NCBI GenBank assembly: GCA_024867545.1
Contig: JANFNE010000018.1
Span: forward strand, 310,001 to 374,000
DNA: 64,000 bases
Source: Phytopythium helicoides
Taxonomy: Eukaryota > Oomycota > Peronosporomycetes > Pythiales > Pythiaceae
Direction: 5' to 3'
The position numbers and the translations under genes were made by a program. Positions 53,093-63,770 of this stretch are shown here, piece by piece. The notes under the pieces are model-generated. The model searched no databases, was not told where the DNA came from, and was given only the letters and a program-made list of their open reading frames with translations. Positions within the stretch are counted from its first letter, which is position 1, and each line of letters opens with the position of its first letter.

Positions 53093-55871
53093 TCATTGTA
53101 ATGCCAACGTCGGGATATTGCTAGAAGAGAGCAGCAGTCTTGATGCCTCGCGGCAGCCGTCATCGGGATCTTGGCGCGCAACCTGCTGCAGCCATGTCAG
53201 AATCTCTACAATGGACTCGCCGAGCTCCTGTCGAAGGAGGAACGGTGGGACGACGAGCAGCACGCGGCTGACCGAGAAAAGCACCTGGCGCCGCACTGCT
53301 GCCTCCTTGTTGTCCCGCTCAACCCATGCAAATTCGACGAGACACTTGGCCATCGAGATGGTCTGAGGCGAGTTCCCCGCGGACTCGACAAAGCTCGCGA
53401 GCGCATGCAGCAAATGGGCGAGGAAAATATGCTCGACATCGTTGAGATCTTTCTTCCCAAGTTTCTGCCGGTAGTCGATATACCCAAAGAGTAGCGGGGA
53501 AAAGAACGAAAGAGCGTGTGGGGCAAAGGCGTTCTTCTTCACAGGAGCCAGTGGGTTGCGACGGTAGCCGAATCGTCTGGTTTTGAAGCTAGCCATCGTT
53601 GCCGCATCCAAATCGCTGGTCGATCGAGGTGATTGAAGAAGCGATTTTGGCCCTGATACACGGAACTCACCCGTTTCGGACAGCTCCTGAGATGCACGCA
53701 CCATGGCTTGAAGTATGTCGAGGCGCGATTGCAGGAGCTGCTCGCGCTCGAGAGCTTGGCTTAAGAAATATGGCACCGTCTTTCCGGGAGATAGCGTACA
53801 CGCAGCGGAGAGCGCGCTTGCCCGAAGAGCTACGAAGTTGTCAGTGTTGTACTTATTCTCCAACCGGAGCAAAGCCGTGACAACTTCCCGGACATTCTCG
53901 TGCAAGTCTCGTGGCCGACGGCGTAGTAGGTGCTCTGCCTCTCCAAGAGCCGCTTCGGTTTTCTCCCGATCATCCTCAGCCATGAGGGCTGAAATGAGGT
54001 CTTTCAAGTACACGGGTCGCTTTGCCTGGAGATCTCGCTCGTCATCGGCAAGGTCATATGCTTCTAAACTCATGTCCGAGTCGGAGTCAACATCACTGTC
54101 GCCCATTTCTTCCTCAGAGCCGCTAGCACCATAGACTCCATCGCCTTCTTCGTCATCACTCATGACTACTGCATCCGGATCGAGTGAAAATAAGGTTTGC
54201 GGACGATTCTTTTTTGATCGCCTTTTTACTCCTGATTGAGCTCCCGAGCTCGCATCAATTTCATCTGCATGAGCCTCCGTCATTTGGTTGAGTTGTGTTG
54301 CATCGATACCCACAGTCGTATCTGCTCGACCGTACAGAGTTAGAGGATCCTCAGTAGTAATACCAAAGTCCAGGACGTGTTCAGGCGATAGCAACTTGGA
54401 CAGCGTCTCTCCCACACGCATACCCAAGGTGCGCACTCTCTCAACCGAGTGACTCATGTGATCTTGTACGCCTTTGCATAATTTAGCCGTCCAATCTCGG
54501 CTATCGAAGTCTTTCTGCTCGGACTCGATCATCTTGTGCATCGCGTATCGAAGAAAAAAAGTCACAGAAGCATTCAGCGAGTAATCCGTCGACGAAGCGA
54601 AGTCACTTTGGCTCCATTGTGCGAGAACTGTATCAAAAACTGCGATCAAAGCCATGCGTGAAGTGATTAGCGTGTCAATCAGCACTCGCCATACAAAGAA
54701 ATCGTTGATCGGAGTCTTCAATAGGAGCTTGTGCGCAAGCACATACTGGAACTGTTGGCTTGAGGTTACAGTGCCTGGAATTAGCGATATCAAAGCGTAT
54801 TTTGGCTGGGTGAGCACAATAGCCGTATCGGGTTTTGCATCTAGTTCTTGGCCAGGCTCTTTTGCAAGTTGTAGGAAGAACTGTGGATAGCAAGCCTCGG
54901 GAAGACTGCACAGCAGAAGCTCGTGCATCGCAATATCTACACTGCCGCTCATTCGACGATTGTCTTCAATGACACGCAACCAACTTTGAACTAGCGCTGC
55001 AACTTGACCGACGCGGATAATCTTCTCGCTCAACATTCGTAGCACTAGGGACTGCGTTAATGCATGGGGCTGCTGGCTCGAGGCATAAACATCTCCGAAT
55101 GCTGCGAAAATCGAGTCGCACAGCATTGGGAAATACCGTCGGGGACGAAACACAGACGGTGCGTCGCGCTCACGACGATTATGGATCAAATCTGATTGCA
55201 CATGATGCGATGAGCGGATTGCGTTTCATAATTCACGAAGAAATCGATCCGCGAGAGTACCCACCTGGAAGAGATCCAAGGTGCGCCACCAAGGTCTGCA
55301 CATGGGTCACCACCCGTCGCTGCTCGCCACTCATCAAAAACGTCATCTAAAGCCATGGAGTCACGCATACTTTCGTCAACAGCCACCTCTCCTTATGTGC
55401 AAAGCGCACCAGCCAACCTCTTGCTCCAGCATAAGCTCAACGACATCCCGCAGTCGTCCGTCTCGAACAATCCTCTCCAGCAGCCGGATGCAGTGGCCGA
55501 TCGTCACGGCGGCGTCGTCCGCATCTTCGCTGGACTTCCCTGCTGCGGTCGCGCTCGTGGCCGAGAGCACCGACGCGAGAGCCGCCACCGCCTTGGCCGG
55601 CGGCACGAGCGCAGCGTCGAAGAACGCGTCGATCGCCTCTGCGCGCTGCGCATCCGACAGCAGGGCCTCGATGCGCGTAGCCACAAAACCGAGCACAAAG
55701 CCCGCCACCTCCCGGTACAACGCGTCCAAGAACATTTGCTGGGCCGCCGCAGCTCCTTCCGGTCAGTCGTCCGCCCCCAGCGCCGCCGTTTTCAATCGCG
55801 CGCACCTTGCAGCGCGAGTCGAAGCCCCCAGAGAGCCGCAGAGGCCCGGAGAGCTCTCGCAGCGCGGCCAT
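53093..55871 (-). CDS. TELO2: TELO2 (TEL2) homologue, TTT-complex PIKK chaperone
   Basis: Four exons give 855 residues: 55806-55871, 55418-55738, 55265-55346 and 53093-55191. All junctions are GT-AG; the first acceptor at CCCAG keeps phase. The long alpha-helical repeat protein ends with the conserved TEL2 C-terminal domain: RPVYLKDLISAL, VREVVTALLRLENKY, FVALRASALSAA, QSRLDILQAMVRASQELSE, NAFAPHALSFFSPLL, and FLAHLLHALASFVESA leading into AKCLVEFAW. A Ser/acidic stretch (about residues 500-560, SDDEEGDG and DSDVDSDSD) matches the CK2-phosphorylated linker of known TEL2 proteins. TEL2 with TTI1 and TTI2 stabilises mTOR, ATM and ATR kinases. The frame is open upstream of the chosen ATG but has no earlier Met. 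Confidence 0.9.
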
Positions 55872-56260
55872 CGCGCCCGCCACGTCACATGCACGCTCTG
55901 CACCCTCCACGGCGCGCCGCTGGGCCGCCACGAGCGCGCGAAGGCGCTGCAGTTGCGCGCGCTGGTCCTCCGTGTTGGAACACTCGGGCTTCGCTTGTCG
56001 AGCAGTGGACTGGTTGAAAATGTGGATAGTTATGGCCAATGATGGGGTTGCATGGGGTAGCCATCAATGCTTCAACATCGGGCCACCAACTCCTGCCGCC
56101 AAGCAAAGTCACCGTCTCATTCATTAAAGCGTGTTTTGCCTTTACTTACTAACTTCGATCTTGCATGCGGCCTAATGCCCTGTGGGCTGGCTGCTCTATC
56201 ACTTTACTCGACGTTCAACCACTCAGTCACTCAAAACATATACTTCCGCTTGGACACAGC

Positions 56261-57451
56261 TCACGCCAACCACACGAACGCGCGAGTCTCCCCGTGCCCA
56301 AGCCCCACCATTGACCGCGTCTTCGACACGAACGCCATCTCGTCACGCACCGTCAGGAACGCGCTCGAGACCCACAGGTGCATCACAAGCGCCAGCGCCA
56401 GCGCGTTCAACTCCGAGCGCCATCTCATTGCATTGGTTGTCGTCTTCGCACTTGTCCACACGGAGTCGGATGGCGTCTTCTCTGACTGGGTCGCCGTTGA
56501 AAGCGACGCATTGAACACTAGAGCATTTCCACTCGTCGCCACGGCAGGACTCCTGTGAGCCATTCTCTTTTGTAAGCCTGACATCGTGGCCAGCGACGCT
56601 GCGTCCTCAGCAAGGGTGTGCAGCTCGATCTTCTTGCTCAGATGATGTTGCTCCTGCCACTGGAGCCGTTCGCGACGACTCGCTTCGCGCAGTGCTGTTC
56701 GAGGAGACATCGTCATTGGTCCCTCGGCAGTAGATGCGGCAGATAGTGCTGCCCGAACAGCCGATGATGACGGTGACTCCACCACAGTCGACAACTTCAG
56801 CATATACTCAGCACGACCGCCGTGCAGTTGGATCTTTGCTCGTGCTGTCGGTGACGTTGCTGCCGCCACTTGACTCCTTGAGGGCCACAGTTGTTGTTCA
56901 TCAGCACCGACGGTGTCTTCGATCGTATTTGGCTGAATTGTGTTTGGCCATGACCATGCAGATTTTGGCGAAAGCTTTGGAGTTGGTGCTGATGCCGAAA
57001 TCGATGCCGGTTGATTGGCTAGCGTTGTCCTTGGTGTGATTAGAGCCTTTGTGCTCGAGTTGGTGTTGGTGCTAGTCGAGAGCGAGTTTGGTGACACTCC
57101 CAGGAGAGTCTTCGGGTCCGCGAATCGGCGGTCGTAAGCATACGCTTCACGACCCCAGGTCGCACGAGGCTGAACCCGAATGCTGGATATTATGGCGTTC
57201 TTCGATGACTCAGGATGACTTCCTGCTATCGGAAATGGTGGCGTTGGTGGCTTGGCAGACGCTCTTGGTTGCACCCGGATCTCATGCTTGGACGAGTGAG
57301 TAGGCTGCTCTTTTAGCTTCTGCTGCTGCAGAACTACGGACCGGGACCATACAGGTCGAAGAGATGCTGCAGTTGACGAAGAAGATACGTGCGATGCCGA
57401 CTGCGGCCGGGACATCAATGTGGGGACGAGCGTATCAACGGTGACGGTCAT
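56261..57451 (-). CDS. Unknown Ser/Thr/Ala-rich protein, 396 residues
   Basis: A single open frame starts MTVTVDTLVPTLMSRPQSAS. It is low-complexity through most of its length (Ser, Thr, Ala, Pro). It has repeated basic motifs, for example RVQPRA twice (near residues 59 and 92), an Arg/Gln-rich helix (SRRERLQWQEQHHLSKKIE), and a hydrophobic C-terminal segment with ALALALVMHLWVSSAFL, which could be a single membrane helix. I do not recognise a family. The length and the absence of a competing frame support a real gene. Confidence 0.5.
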   Translation of the reverse strand: MTVTVDTLVPTLMSRPQSASHVSSSSTAASLRPVWSRSVVLQQQKLKEQPTHSSKHEIRVQPRASAKPPTPPFPIAGSHPESSKNAIISSIRVQPRATWGREAYAYDRRFADPKTLLGVSPNSLSTSTNTNSSTKALITPRTTLANQPASISASAPTPKLSPKSAWSWPNTIQPNTIEDTVGADEQQLWPSRSQVAAATSPTARAKIQLHGGRAEYMLKLSTVVESPSSSAVRAALSAASTAEGPMTMSPRTALREASRRERLQWQEQHHLSKKIELHTLAEDAASLATMSGLQKRMAHRSPAVATSGNALVFNASLSTATQSEKTPSDSVWTSAKTTTNAMRWRSELNALALALVMHLWVSSAFLTVRDEMAFVSKTRSMVGLGHGETRAFVWLA

Positions 57452-58583
57452 GTTGACAGAGATCGCCTCGGCAGTGAATGGATGAGACCCTCTGTGGGCT
57501 GACGCTGCGCGAGTGCGCTCGATCGCTTGCTAGTCGCTGGTTACTTGTTGCTTCACTCGGAAAGTTGGGAAGTGAGGTTGGAGGGGCCAGGAGCGACCAA
57601 CCATGCCTCTCTCGTCACACTACTGGAGACTGAGACTTCGACGAGGGTGAATAGTCGGATCATCCCGAAACAGGACAAACCTCGGGCGACGCGGCTGAGC
57701 GCTCTGCTGTCTTTTCTATTCATCGTATGCATGCACATCTCGAAATGTAGCCGCCGCGATCAGACTTAGAGTGCTGAGGTCGAGTGCCAGCCGCAAATTG
57801 ATATGTCGACTGCTGGTTCGTCTGGTGGTCTGGCTGGATTGGGGGATGCCTGCATCCATGCAGCCCAACGCGCAATTGCATCGCTTCAGACTGTACCATA
57901 GATTATAGTCCATGACTCATGGAGCAGCTAGAGGACGCACCACGTCTTCGCCTACAACGAAACCCGAACAGATCACAGGTCGAGGGCTCCAGCCTCGCAG
58001 CTGTCTTGCCTCCACCACTTCGGTGTCTGATCCTGACAGGAGGTTCATGCAGGATTCTGTTTCTGCAACACTGCGTCTGTTCCAGCTGTGAATGCCAACG
58101 TAAGCATGCACGACCGCCACCATACCTCAGCTTCAGAACTCCGATCTTAGTTACTAGAAAAGTAGTCTGTGGCACATTCACCAAATGCTCAAATATGCTC
58201 AAAAAGGAGACAACGTCAAAACGTTTCGACACGGTTAGTACGGGAGTACTTATCGAGGTCGAGAGCCACCTTCACCGCTGTTGAGTTTACGTCCAGATAA
58301 AAATGGTGAAAGTTCCCGAGATTTGACGATGACTCGCAAAAAACGAATTGTTAGCTCTGCACCACAGCTTATTTCCTGGCAGAGTTCCCACAGCTGAAGC
58401 TAGCACACCATACTGTCCTTTCATGAGCCATTGTGTTGTGCAGGAGGTCTCTTACCAACCTATACGCTCCAAAGCAACTCGCGGTGCATATGGATTCGCG
58501 ATCGGTAGAATGACGATGATTGTACATCGACTTCATGTTTACCATCGTTATCATCTCATCAAACGCATACTCCGTTGGTTTGC
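57452..58583. other. Spacer without a supported gene
   Basis: Frames up to about 120 codons exist on both strands, but none has a recognisable domain. Confidence 0.45.
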
Positions 58584-59117
58584 TCACACGAAACTGACTA
58601 GCGCACGCTTGTCGAGGTGTCTGGGCTCCATCTTCGTGGACTTCAGGTGGTCCTGATAGTGACTTTGTGCTGGCGGAACCACACCTGCAGCGTAGAGATG
58701 TAAAATGAGAGCCATCGCCATAGGGTGTGTTGCTGGTTTGACGTGACTACCGCCGACCGCACGGTCTTGAGCAGGCGATTGCACCTCTGATTCTTTGCTC
58801 GAGAACAAACGTGAATGTCGACTTTTGAGAGATGCACGAGGCGATGCTGGTGCTGTCATGGAAGACAGTCGAGGAGAGCCAACGGATTCGAGCAGGCTGA
58901 GAAGTTCCTTGCCGTCGCTCGTGACCAGTTTCAGGCCTCCAGCCGCAGGTCGGGAGGCACGCCGGCTGTTCAGGCTTCCGTCACGAATGATGCTACCTAT
59001 GGGTTCTGTACGGCGAATCACGGCAGTCGCCAGGTTTACCGGTGATGGTTCGATCCATAGTGCCAGGCGTGGAGAGCTTGGCGGCGATGAGGTGGGTGAA
59101 CGGTTCGCGGGCGGCAT
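58584..59117 (-). CDS. Unknown Ser/Arg-rich protein, 177 residues
   Basis: An open frame starts MPPANRSPTSSPPSSPR. The N-terminal two thirds is Ser/Pro/Arg-rich with several SPR motifs. A hydrophobic stretch (PMAMALILHLYAAGVVP) lies near the C-terminus, followed by a basic tail. The C-terminal hydrophobic segment resembles that of the 56261-57451 frame (MHLWVSSAF against ILHLYAAGV), and both are minus-strand genes, so they may be related. No family is recognised. The region could also be the 3' exon of a longer gene. Confidence 0.35.
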   Translation of the reverse strand: MPPANRSPTSSPPSSPRLALWIEPSPVNLATAVIRRTEPIGSIIRDGSLNSRRASRPAAGGLKLVTSDGKELLSLLESVGSPRLSSMTAPASPRASLKSRHSRLFSSKESEVQSPAQDRAVGGSHVKPATHPMAMALILHLYAAGVVPPAQSHYQDHLKSTKMEPRHLDKRALVSFV

Positions 59118-59654
59118 CGGTCAGGGATGGCTTCTACTGTTGACGGGGTCTGGTGGATTCGGGACTGAACAAAGTCTGAAATGCTATCGATAGAAACTTT
59201 TCGATGGCGCAGAGCCCGTCGTCGAGGTCTTATGCCATTTCGAAGCCAGTATCTGTACCGCATACGGCACCATGCAGCCATGTATTCATCAAGTTGCCAA
59301 GGGCATGGGAATGCCCATGCCGATGAGTTTTGCGAATCGACGGCTTTCGACGACTCCACCACCGCGTGACCACCCGCTTCAAGCTGCCCCCTTCACGGAG
59401 AGTCATCACGCGTGTGCTTGATTGTTCTCCTCGCGCGCCCATCTCCCTGGGCATACATTCTCCAAGTCCAGCTTGAAGTGGTTCGTGTCCCGCGTCGCGT
59501 GTCGTCCACCTCAGCGTCAGCAGCTCTCGGGCTCGTTGACGCTCCACCTGCGTCTCAATGCGTCGGTCCCATTCTCCAACTTGAGTTCTACGCACCGCCT
59601 GCACAACAGCCTTCCAGCACTCGACCATCCCAGTGCCATCTCTCCTACTGAGCT

Positions 59655-62600
59655 ATGGTGCACCACGAGGAGCTTGACTCCGTGATGGCCAAAGGTCCCG
59701 ACAAGTTCTACTCCACGGTCGCAGAGCGGTTCGAGGCTGCTCTTGGGGGACCCATGCCACAAATGGAGGTGCGATTCAAGAATGTGTCAGTCACGGCCGA
59801 GCTAGTGGTCGCAAGCAAAGCCAACTCCAGCAACGAGCTGCCAACACTTCCGAACGCGCTCAAGAAGGTCGGTAGTCGGACTCTCCACAAGAAGCACGTC
59901 GTGCGCAAGCAGATCCTCAACAACGTCAGCGGGTGCTTCAAGCCCGGATCCATCACGCTCGTCCTCGGACAGCCCGGCTCCGGCAAGTCCTCGCTCATGA
60001 AGATCCTCAGCGGACGCTTCCCCAAGGACAAGCGCGTGACCCGAGAGGGAGAGATCACGTACAACGACGTCAAGCAGCAGGAGATCGCCACGCGCCTGCC
60101 GCAGTTCGTCGCGTACGTGACGCAGCACGACAAGCACTTCCCCACACTCACGGTCAAGGAGACGCTCGAGTTTGCACACGCGTTCTGCGGCGGCGAGCTG
60201 TCTCGGCGCGGCGAGGAACTGCTGTCGAAGGGGTCGGTGGAGGAGAACCTGTTGGCGCTCGAGACGGTCAAGTCCATGTTCAAGCACTACCCAGAGATCA
60301 TCATCGAGCAACTGGGTCTGAAGAACTGCCAGGATACCATCATCGGCAACGCCATGCTGCGAGGTGTGTCTGGTGGTGAGCGCAAGCGCGTGACGACTGG
60401 CGAGATGGAGTTCGGTATGAAGTACATGACGCTCATGGACGAGATCAGTACGGGTTTGGACAGTGCGACGACGTTCGACATCATCAACACGCAGCGCAGT
60501 ATTGCCAAGACGTTCCGGAAGACGGTGGTGATTTCTCTGTTGCAGCCCGCGCCGGAGGTGTTTGATCTGTTCGACGAGGTGTTGATTCTGAATGCTGGTG
60601 AGGTGATGTACCATGGTCCTCGCGAGATGGTGGAGGGTTACTTCGAGTCTTTGGGATTCCGTCGTCCGCCGAAGCGTGATTTGGCGGACTACTTGATGGA
60701 TTTGGGCACGGATCAACAATACCAGTACCAAGTGGAGACATATCGTTTGCCTGTCCGAGCACCAAAGGAATTCGCAGACTGCTTTCGGGAGTCCGCGATA
60801 TTTCAAGCTAATGTGGACCAGCTTGACTCGGCCCACGCACCTGAACTTTTGGCCTGTGTGACGGAGCATATGGATGACAATGCCCACGTTCGATCAATCC
60901 TTTCTGGCGAACACGCGGACATTGATAAGGCGGCAGATGATGGTAACACTCCGCAACCGAGCTTTCATTCGAGGTCGAGGAATCATGGTCATCATCATCG
61001 GCCTTTTTGTATGGCAGCACATTCTTCCAGCTCGAACCCGACAGATGTCCAAGTTGTGATTGGTATATTGTTTCAAAGTGTCGTGTTTCTTGGACTTGGT
61101 CAAGCAGCGCAAATCCCGGCGTACCTCGCAGCGCGAGACATCTTCTACAAGCAGCGCGATGCCAACTTCTACCGCTCGGCAGCCTACACGTTAGCGTGTT
61201 CTGTCAGTCAACTGCCGTTGGCACTGGGAGAAACAATCGTATTTGGGTCCATAGTCTACTGGATGTGTGGCCTTGAGGCGAATGCAGCCGCCTTTCTACT
61301 GTTCGAGCTGCTTCAACTGCTAACAATTTTATTCTTCGCGGCCGCTTTCTTCTTTGTCGCCTCAGTTGCACCAGACCTTCACGTTGCGAAACCAATCTCA
61401 ATGCTATGCCTTGTTGGTTTCTCCCTGTTTGCGGGGTTCGTCATGCCTAGAGGACAGATTCCGGGCTACTTCATTTGGATATACTGGCTCAACCCCATCG
61501 CTTGGTGCTTGCATGCTGTCGCTGTCAACCAGTACACATCGTCCAAGTTTGACGTGTGTGAGTACGAAGGGGTGAACTACTGCTCTGAGTTTGGGATGAA
61601 GATGGGGGAGTACTATTTGTCGCTCTACGATATCCAACCCGACAAAATGTGGATTGTGTACGGCATTGTCTTCTTGGTGGCTGCATACACCCTGTTTATG
61701 GCCGCAGGGTGTGCCTGTCTTGAGTACAAGCGCTTCTCACAAGTTGAGCATGGTGGCAAAAAGAAGTCCACAGCAACTACCGCAGCGACAAACGATTACA
61801 GACTCGTATCTACCCCTCGTGGTCTCGCGAACTCAAACCCTTCAACTGACTCGCCCTTGACTGACGAAAGTATTGCTGCTATTGATGTCAAGGAAACCGA
61901 GTCTCGATTCACACCCGTGACAATCGCCTTCCAGGATTTGTGGTACTCGGTGGTGTCACCGCAAAATGTGAAAGAGTCCATCAATTTGCTAAGGGGAGTG
62001 AGTGGTTTCGCACGCCCAGGATCGATCACAGCACTCATGGGTGCGACGGGCGCTGGCAAGACCACGCTCATGGATGTCATCGCTGGACGAAAGACGGGTG
62101 GAAATATTCAAGGCAAGATCTACCTCAACGGATACGAAGCCAGTGACTTGGCAATTCGTCGTGCCACAGGATATTGTGAGCAGATGGACGTTCATTCCGA
62201 AGCATCTACCATCCGCGAAGCTCTTGTCTTCAGTGCATTCCTGCGCCAAGACAGCTCCGTCCCCTCAAGTCGCAAATTCGACCTCGTCAACGAATGCCTC
62301 GACCTCCTTGGAATGAACGACATTGCCGATCAGATCATCCGCGGAAGTTCGACGGAGCAGATGAAGCGTCTGACAATCGGTGTGGAGCTCGCTGCTGACC
62401 CGAGTGTGATCTTCTTGGACGAGCCAACGAGTGGTCTGGACGCTCGTTCTGCCAAGTTGATCATGGACGGTGTGCGGAAGGTGGCGGATACGGGTCGCAC
62501 GATTGTGTGTACGATTCATCAGCCTTCTGCGGAGGTGTTTTTCTTGTTCGACAAGTTGTTGTTGCTGAAGCGTGGTGGCGAAGTGGTGTATTTCGGCGAT

Positions 62601-63770
62601 CTTGGGAAGGGATGCCGCAAGTTGATTGACTACTTCGAGGCAGTTCCAGGTGTTCATCCGCTGCCTGCTGGCCATAACCCTGCGACTTGGATGTTGGAAG
62701 TGATTGGTGCGGGAGTGAACAACACATCTGTGGCGGATGTGGATTTTGTTCAATACTTCAACGAGAGTGACAAGAAGCGTTTGATGGATGAGAACCTTGA
62801 CCAAGAGGGTGTGACGCGTCCCAATGCGGGTCTGCCGGAGCTTGTGTTTGCGAGGAAGCGTGCAGCGAGTTCGGTTACTCAGCTGACGTTTTTGGTGAAG
62901 CGCTTCATGGATATGTATTGGCGAACTCCGACGTACAACCTCACACGCCTGATCATCTCGATTATCGTCGGTATTGTCTTTGGATTGGTCTACGTTTCAA
63001 ACAATTACACTTCGTACCAAGGCATCAATGCAGGCATCGGCATGACGTATCTGACTGCACTCTTCAATGGCGTTGTGTCGTTCAACAGCGTCTTGCCGAT
63101 CACGGATGGAGATCGTGCGGCGTACTACCGAGAGCGGTCGGCCCAGACGTACAGTGCGGTTTGGTATTGGGTTGGCTCGACTCTTGCTGAGATCCCGTTC
63201 GTGTTTGCAGCGGGCTTGCTCTACACGGTAATCTTCTTCCCGATGGTCGGGTTCACGGGCTTCGGCACTGGCGTGCTGTACTGGATCAATATGTCGTTCC
63301 TTATCCTGATGCAAACGTACCTCGGGCAACTCATCGTGTACGCGATGCCGAGCGTGGACGTTGCGGCTCTCGTGGGCGTGACACTCAACTCGATCCTGTT
63401 CCTGTTCATGGGCTTCAACCCACCCGGCAACTCCATTCCGCAGGGTTACAAGTGGCTGTACGACATCACGCCGCAACGATACTCCTTGTCAATTCTATCG
63501 GCACTCGTCTTTGCTGACTGTCCGAACCCACCAGAGTACAACGAGGCGTTGGGCGAGTTTGTCAACGTCGGGACGGAGCTCGGATGCCAGCCGTTGACCG
63601 GCACGCCGCTCACCATCGGGCACACGACGGTCAAGGGCTACGTCGAGTCGGTTTTCAACATGAAGCACAGCGAGATCTGGGAGAACTTTGGCATCGTGTT
63701 GGTCTTCATCGTCGTGTTCCGCGTGCTAGCCCTGCTGGCGCTGCGCTTCATCAACCACCAAAAGCGGTAG
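59655..63770 (+). CDS. PDR-type full-size ABCG transporter (with compensating frame breaks)
   Basis: Single exon, 1371 codons, with the (NBD-TMD)x2 order of pleiotropic drug resistance pumps in the plasma membrane. NBD1 has Walker A GQPGSGKSSLM (about residue 110), signature VSGGERKRVTTGEM and a Walker-B region with LMDEISTGLDSAT. TMD1 covers about 410-690. NBD2 has Walker A GATGAGKTTLMDV and signature SSTEQMKRLTIGVE, then FLDEPTSGLDARSAK. TMD2 runs from about 1080 to the end, with NLTRLIISIIVGIVFGL and GFNPPGNSIPQGYKWLY. The start MVHHEELDSVM fits oomycete relatives. Between about 60880 and 61050 (residues about 408-464) the conserved sequence of the first TMD1 helix (MMVTLRNRAFIRGRG, VIIIGLF, YGSTFFQLEP) is found only in the other two frames. 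Three one-base shifts cancel and leave the long frame open. Confidence 0.93.
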   Translation: MVHHEELDSVMAKGPDKFYSTVAERFEAALGGPMPQMEVRFKNVSVTAELVVASKANSSNELPTLPNALKKVGSRTLHKKHVVRKQILNNVSGCFKPGSITLVLGQPGSGKSSLMKILSGRFPKDKRVTREGEITYNDVKQQEIATRLPQFVAYVTQHDKHFPTLTVKETLEFAHAFCGGELSRRGEELLSKGSVEENLLALETVKSMFKHYPEIIIEQLGLKNCQDTIIGNAMLRGVSGGERKRVTTGEMEFGMKYMTLMDEISTGLDSATTFDIINTQRSIAKTFRKTVVISLLQPAPEVFDLFDEVLILNAGEVMYHGPREMVEGYFESLGFRRPPKRDLADYLMDLGTDQQYQYQVETYRLPVRAPKEFADCFRESAIFQANVDQLDSAHAPELLACVTEHMDDNAHVRSILSGEHADIDKAADDGNTPQPSFHSRSRNHGHHHRPFCMAAHSSSSNPTDVQVVIGILFQSVVFLGLGQAAQIPAYLAARDIFYKQRDANFYRSAAYTLACSVSQLPLALGETIVFGSIVYWMCGLEANAAAFLLFELLQLLTILFFAAAFFFVASVAPDLHVAKPISMLCLVGFSLFAGFVMPRGQIPGYFIWIYWLNPIAWCLHAVAVNQYTSSKFDVCEYEGVNYCSEFGMKMGEYYLSLYDIQPDKMWIVYGIVFLVAAYTLFMAAGCACLEYKRFSQVEHGGKKKSTATTAATNDYRLVSTPRGLANSNPSTDSPLTDESIAAIDVKETESRFTPVTIAFQDLWYSVVSPQNVKESINLLRGVSGFARPGSITALMGATGAGKTTLMDVIAGRKTGGNIQGKIYLNGYEASDLAIRRATGYCEQMDVHSEASTIREALVFSAFLRQDSSVPSSRKFDLVNECLDLLGMNDIADQIIRGSSTEQMKRLTIGVELAADPSVIFLDEPTSGLDARSAKLIMDGVRKVADTGRTIVCTIHQPSAEVFFLFDKLLLLKRGGEVVYFGDLGKGCRKLIDYFEAVPGVHPLPAGHNPATWMLEVIGAGVNNTSVADVDFVQYFNESDKKRLMDENLDQEGVTRPNAGLPELVFARKRAASSVTQLTFLVKRFMDMYWRTPTYNLTRLIISIIVGIVFGLVYVSNNYTSYQGINAGIGMTYLTALFNGVVSFNSVLPITDGDRAAYYRERSAQTYSAVWYWVGSTLAEIPFVFAAGLLYTVIFFPMVGFTGFGTGVLYWINMSFLILMQTYLGQLIVYAMPSVDVAALVGVTLNSILFLFMGFNPPGNSIPQGYKWLYDITPQRYSLSILSALVFADCPNPPEYNEALGEFVNVGTELGCQPLTGTPLTIGHTTVKGYVESVFNMKHSEIWENFGIVLVFIVVFRVLALLALRFINHQKR

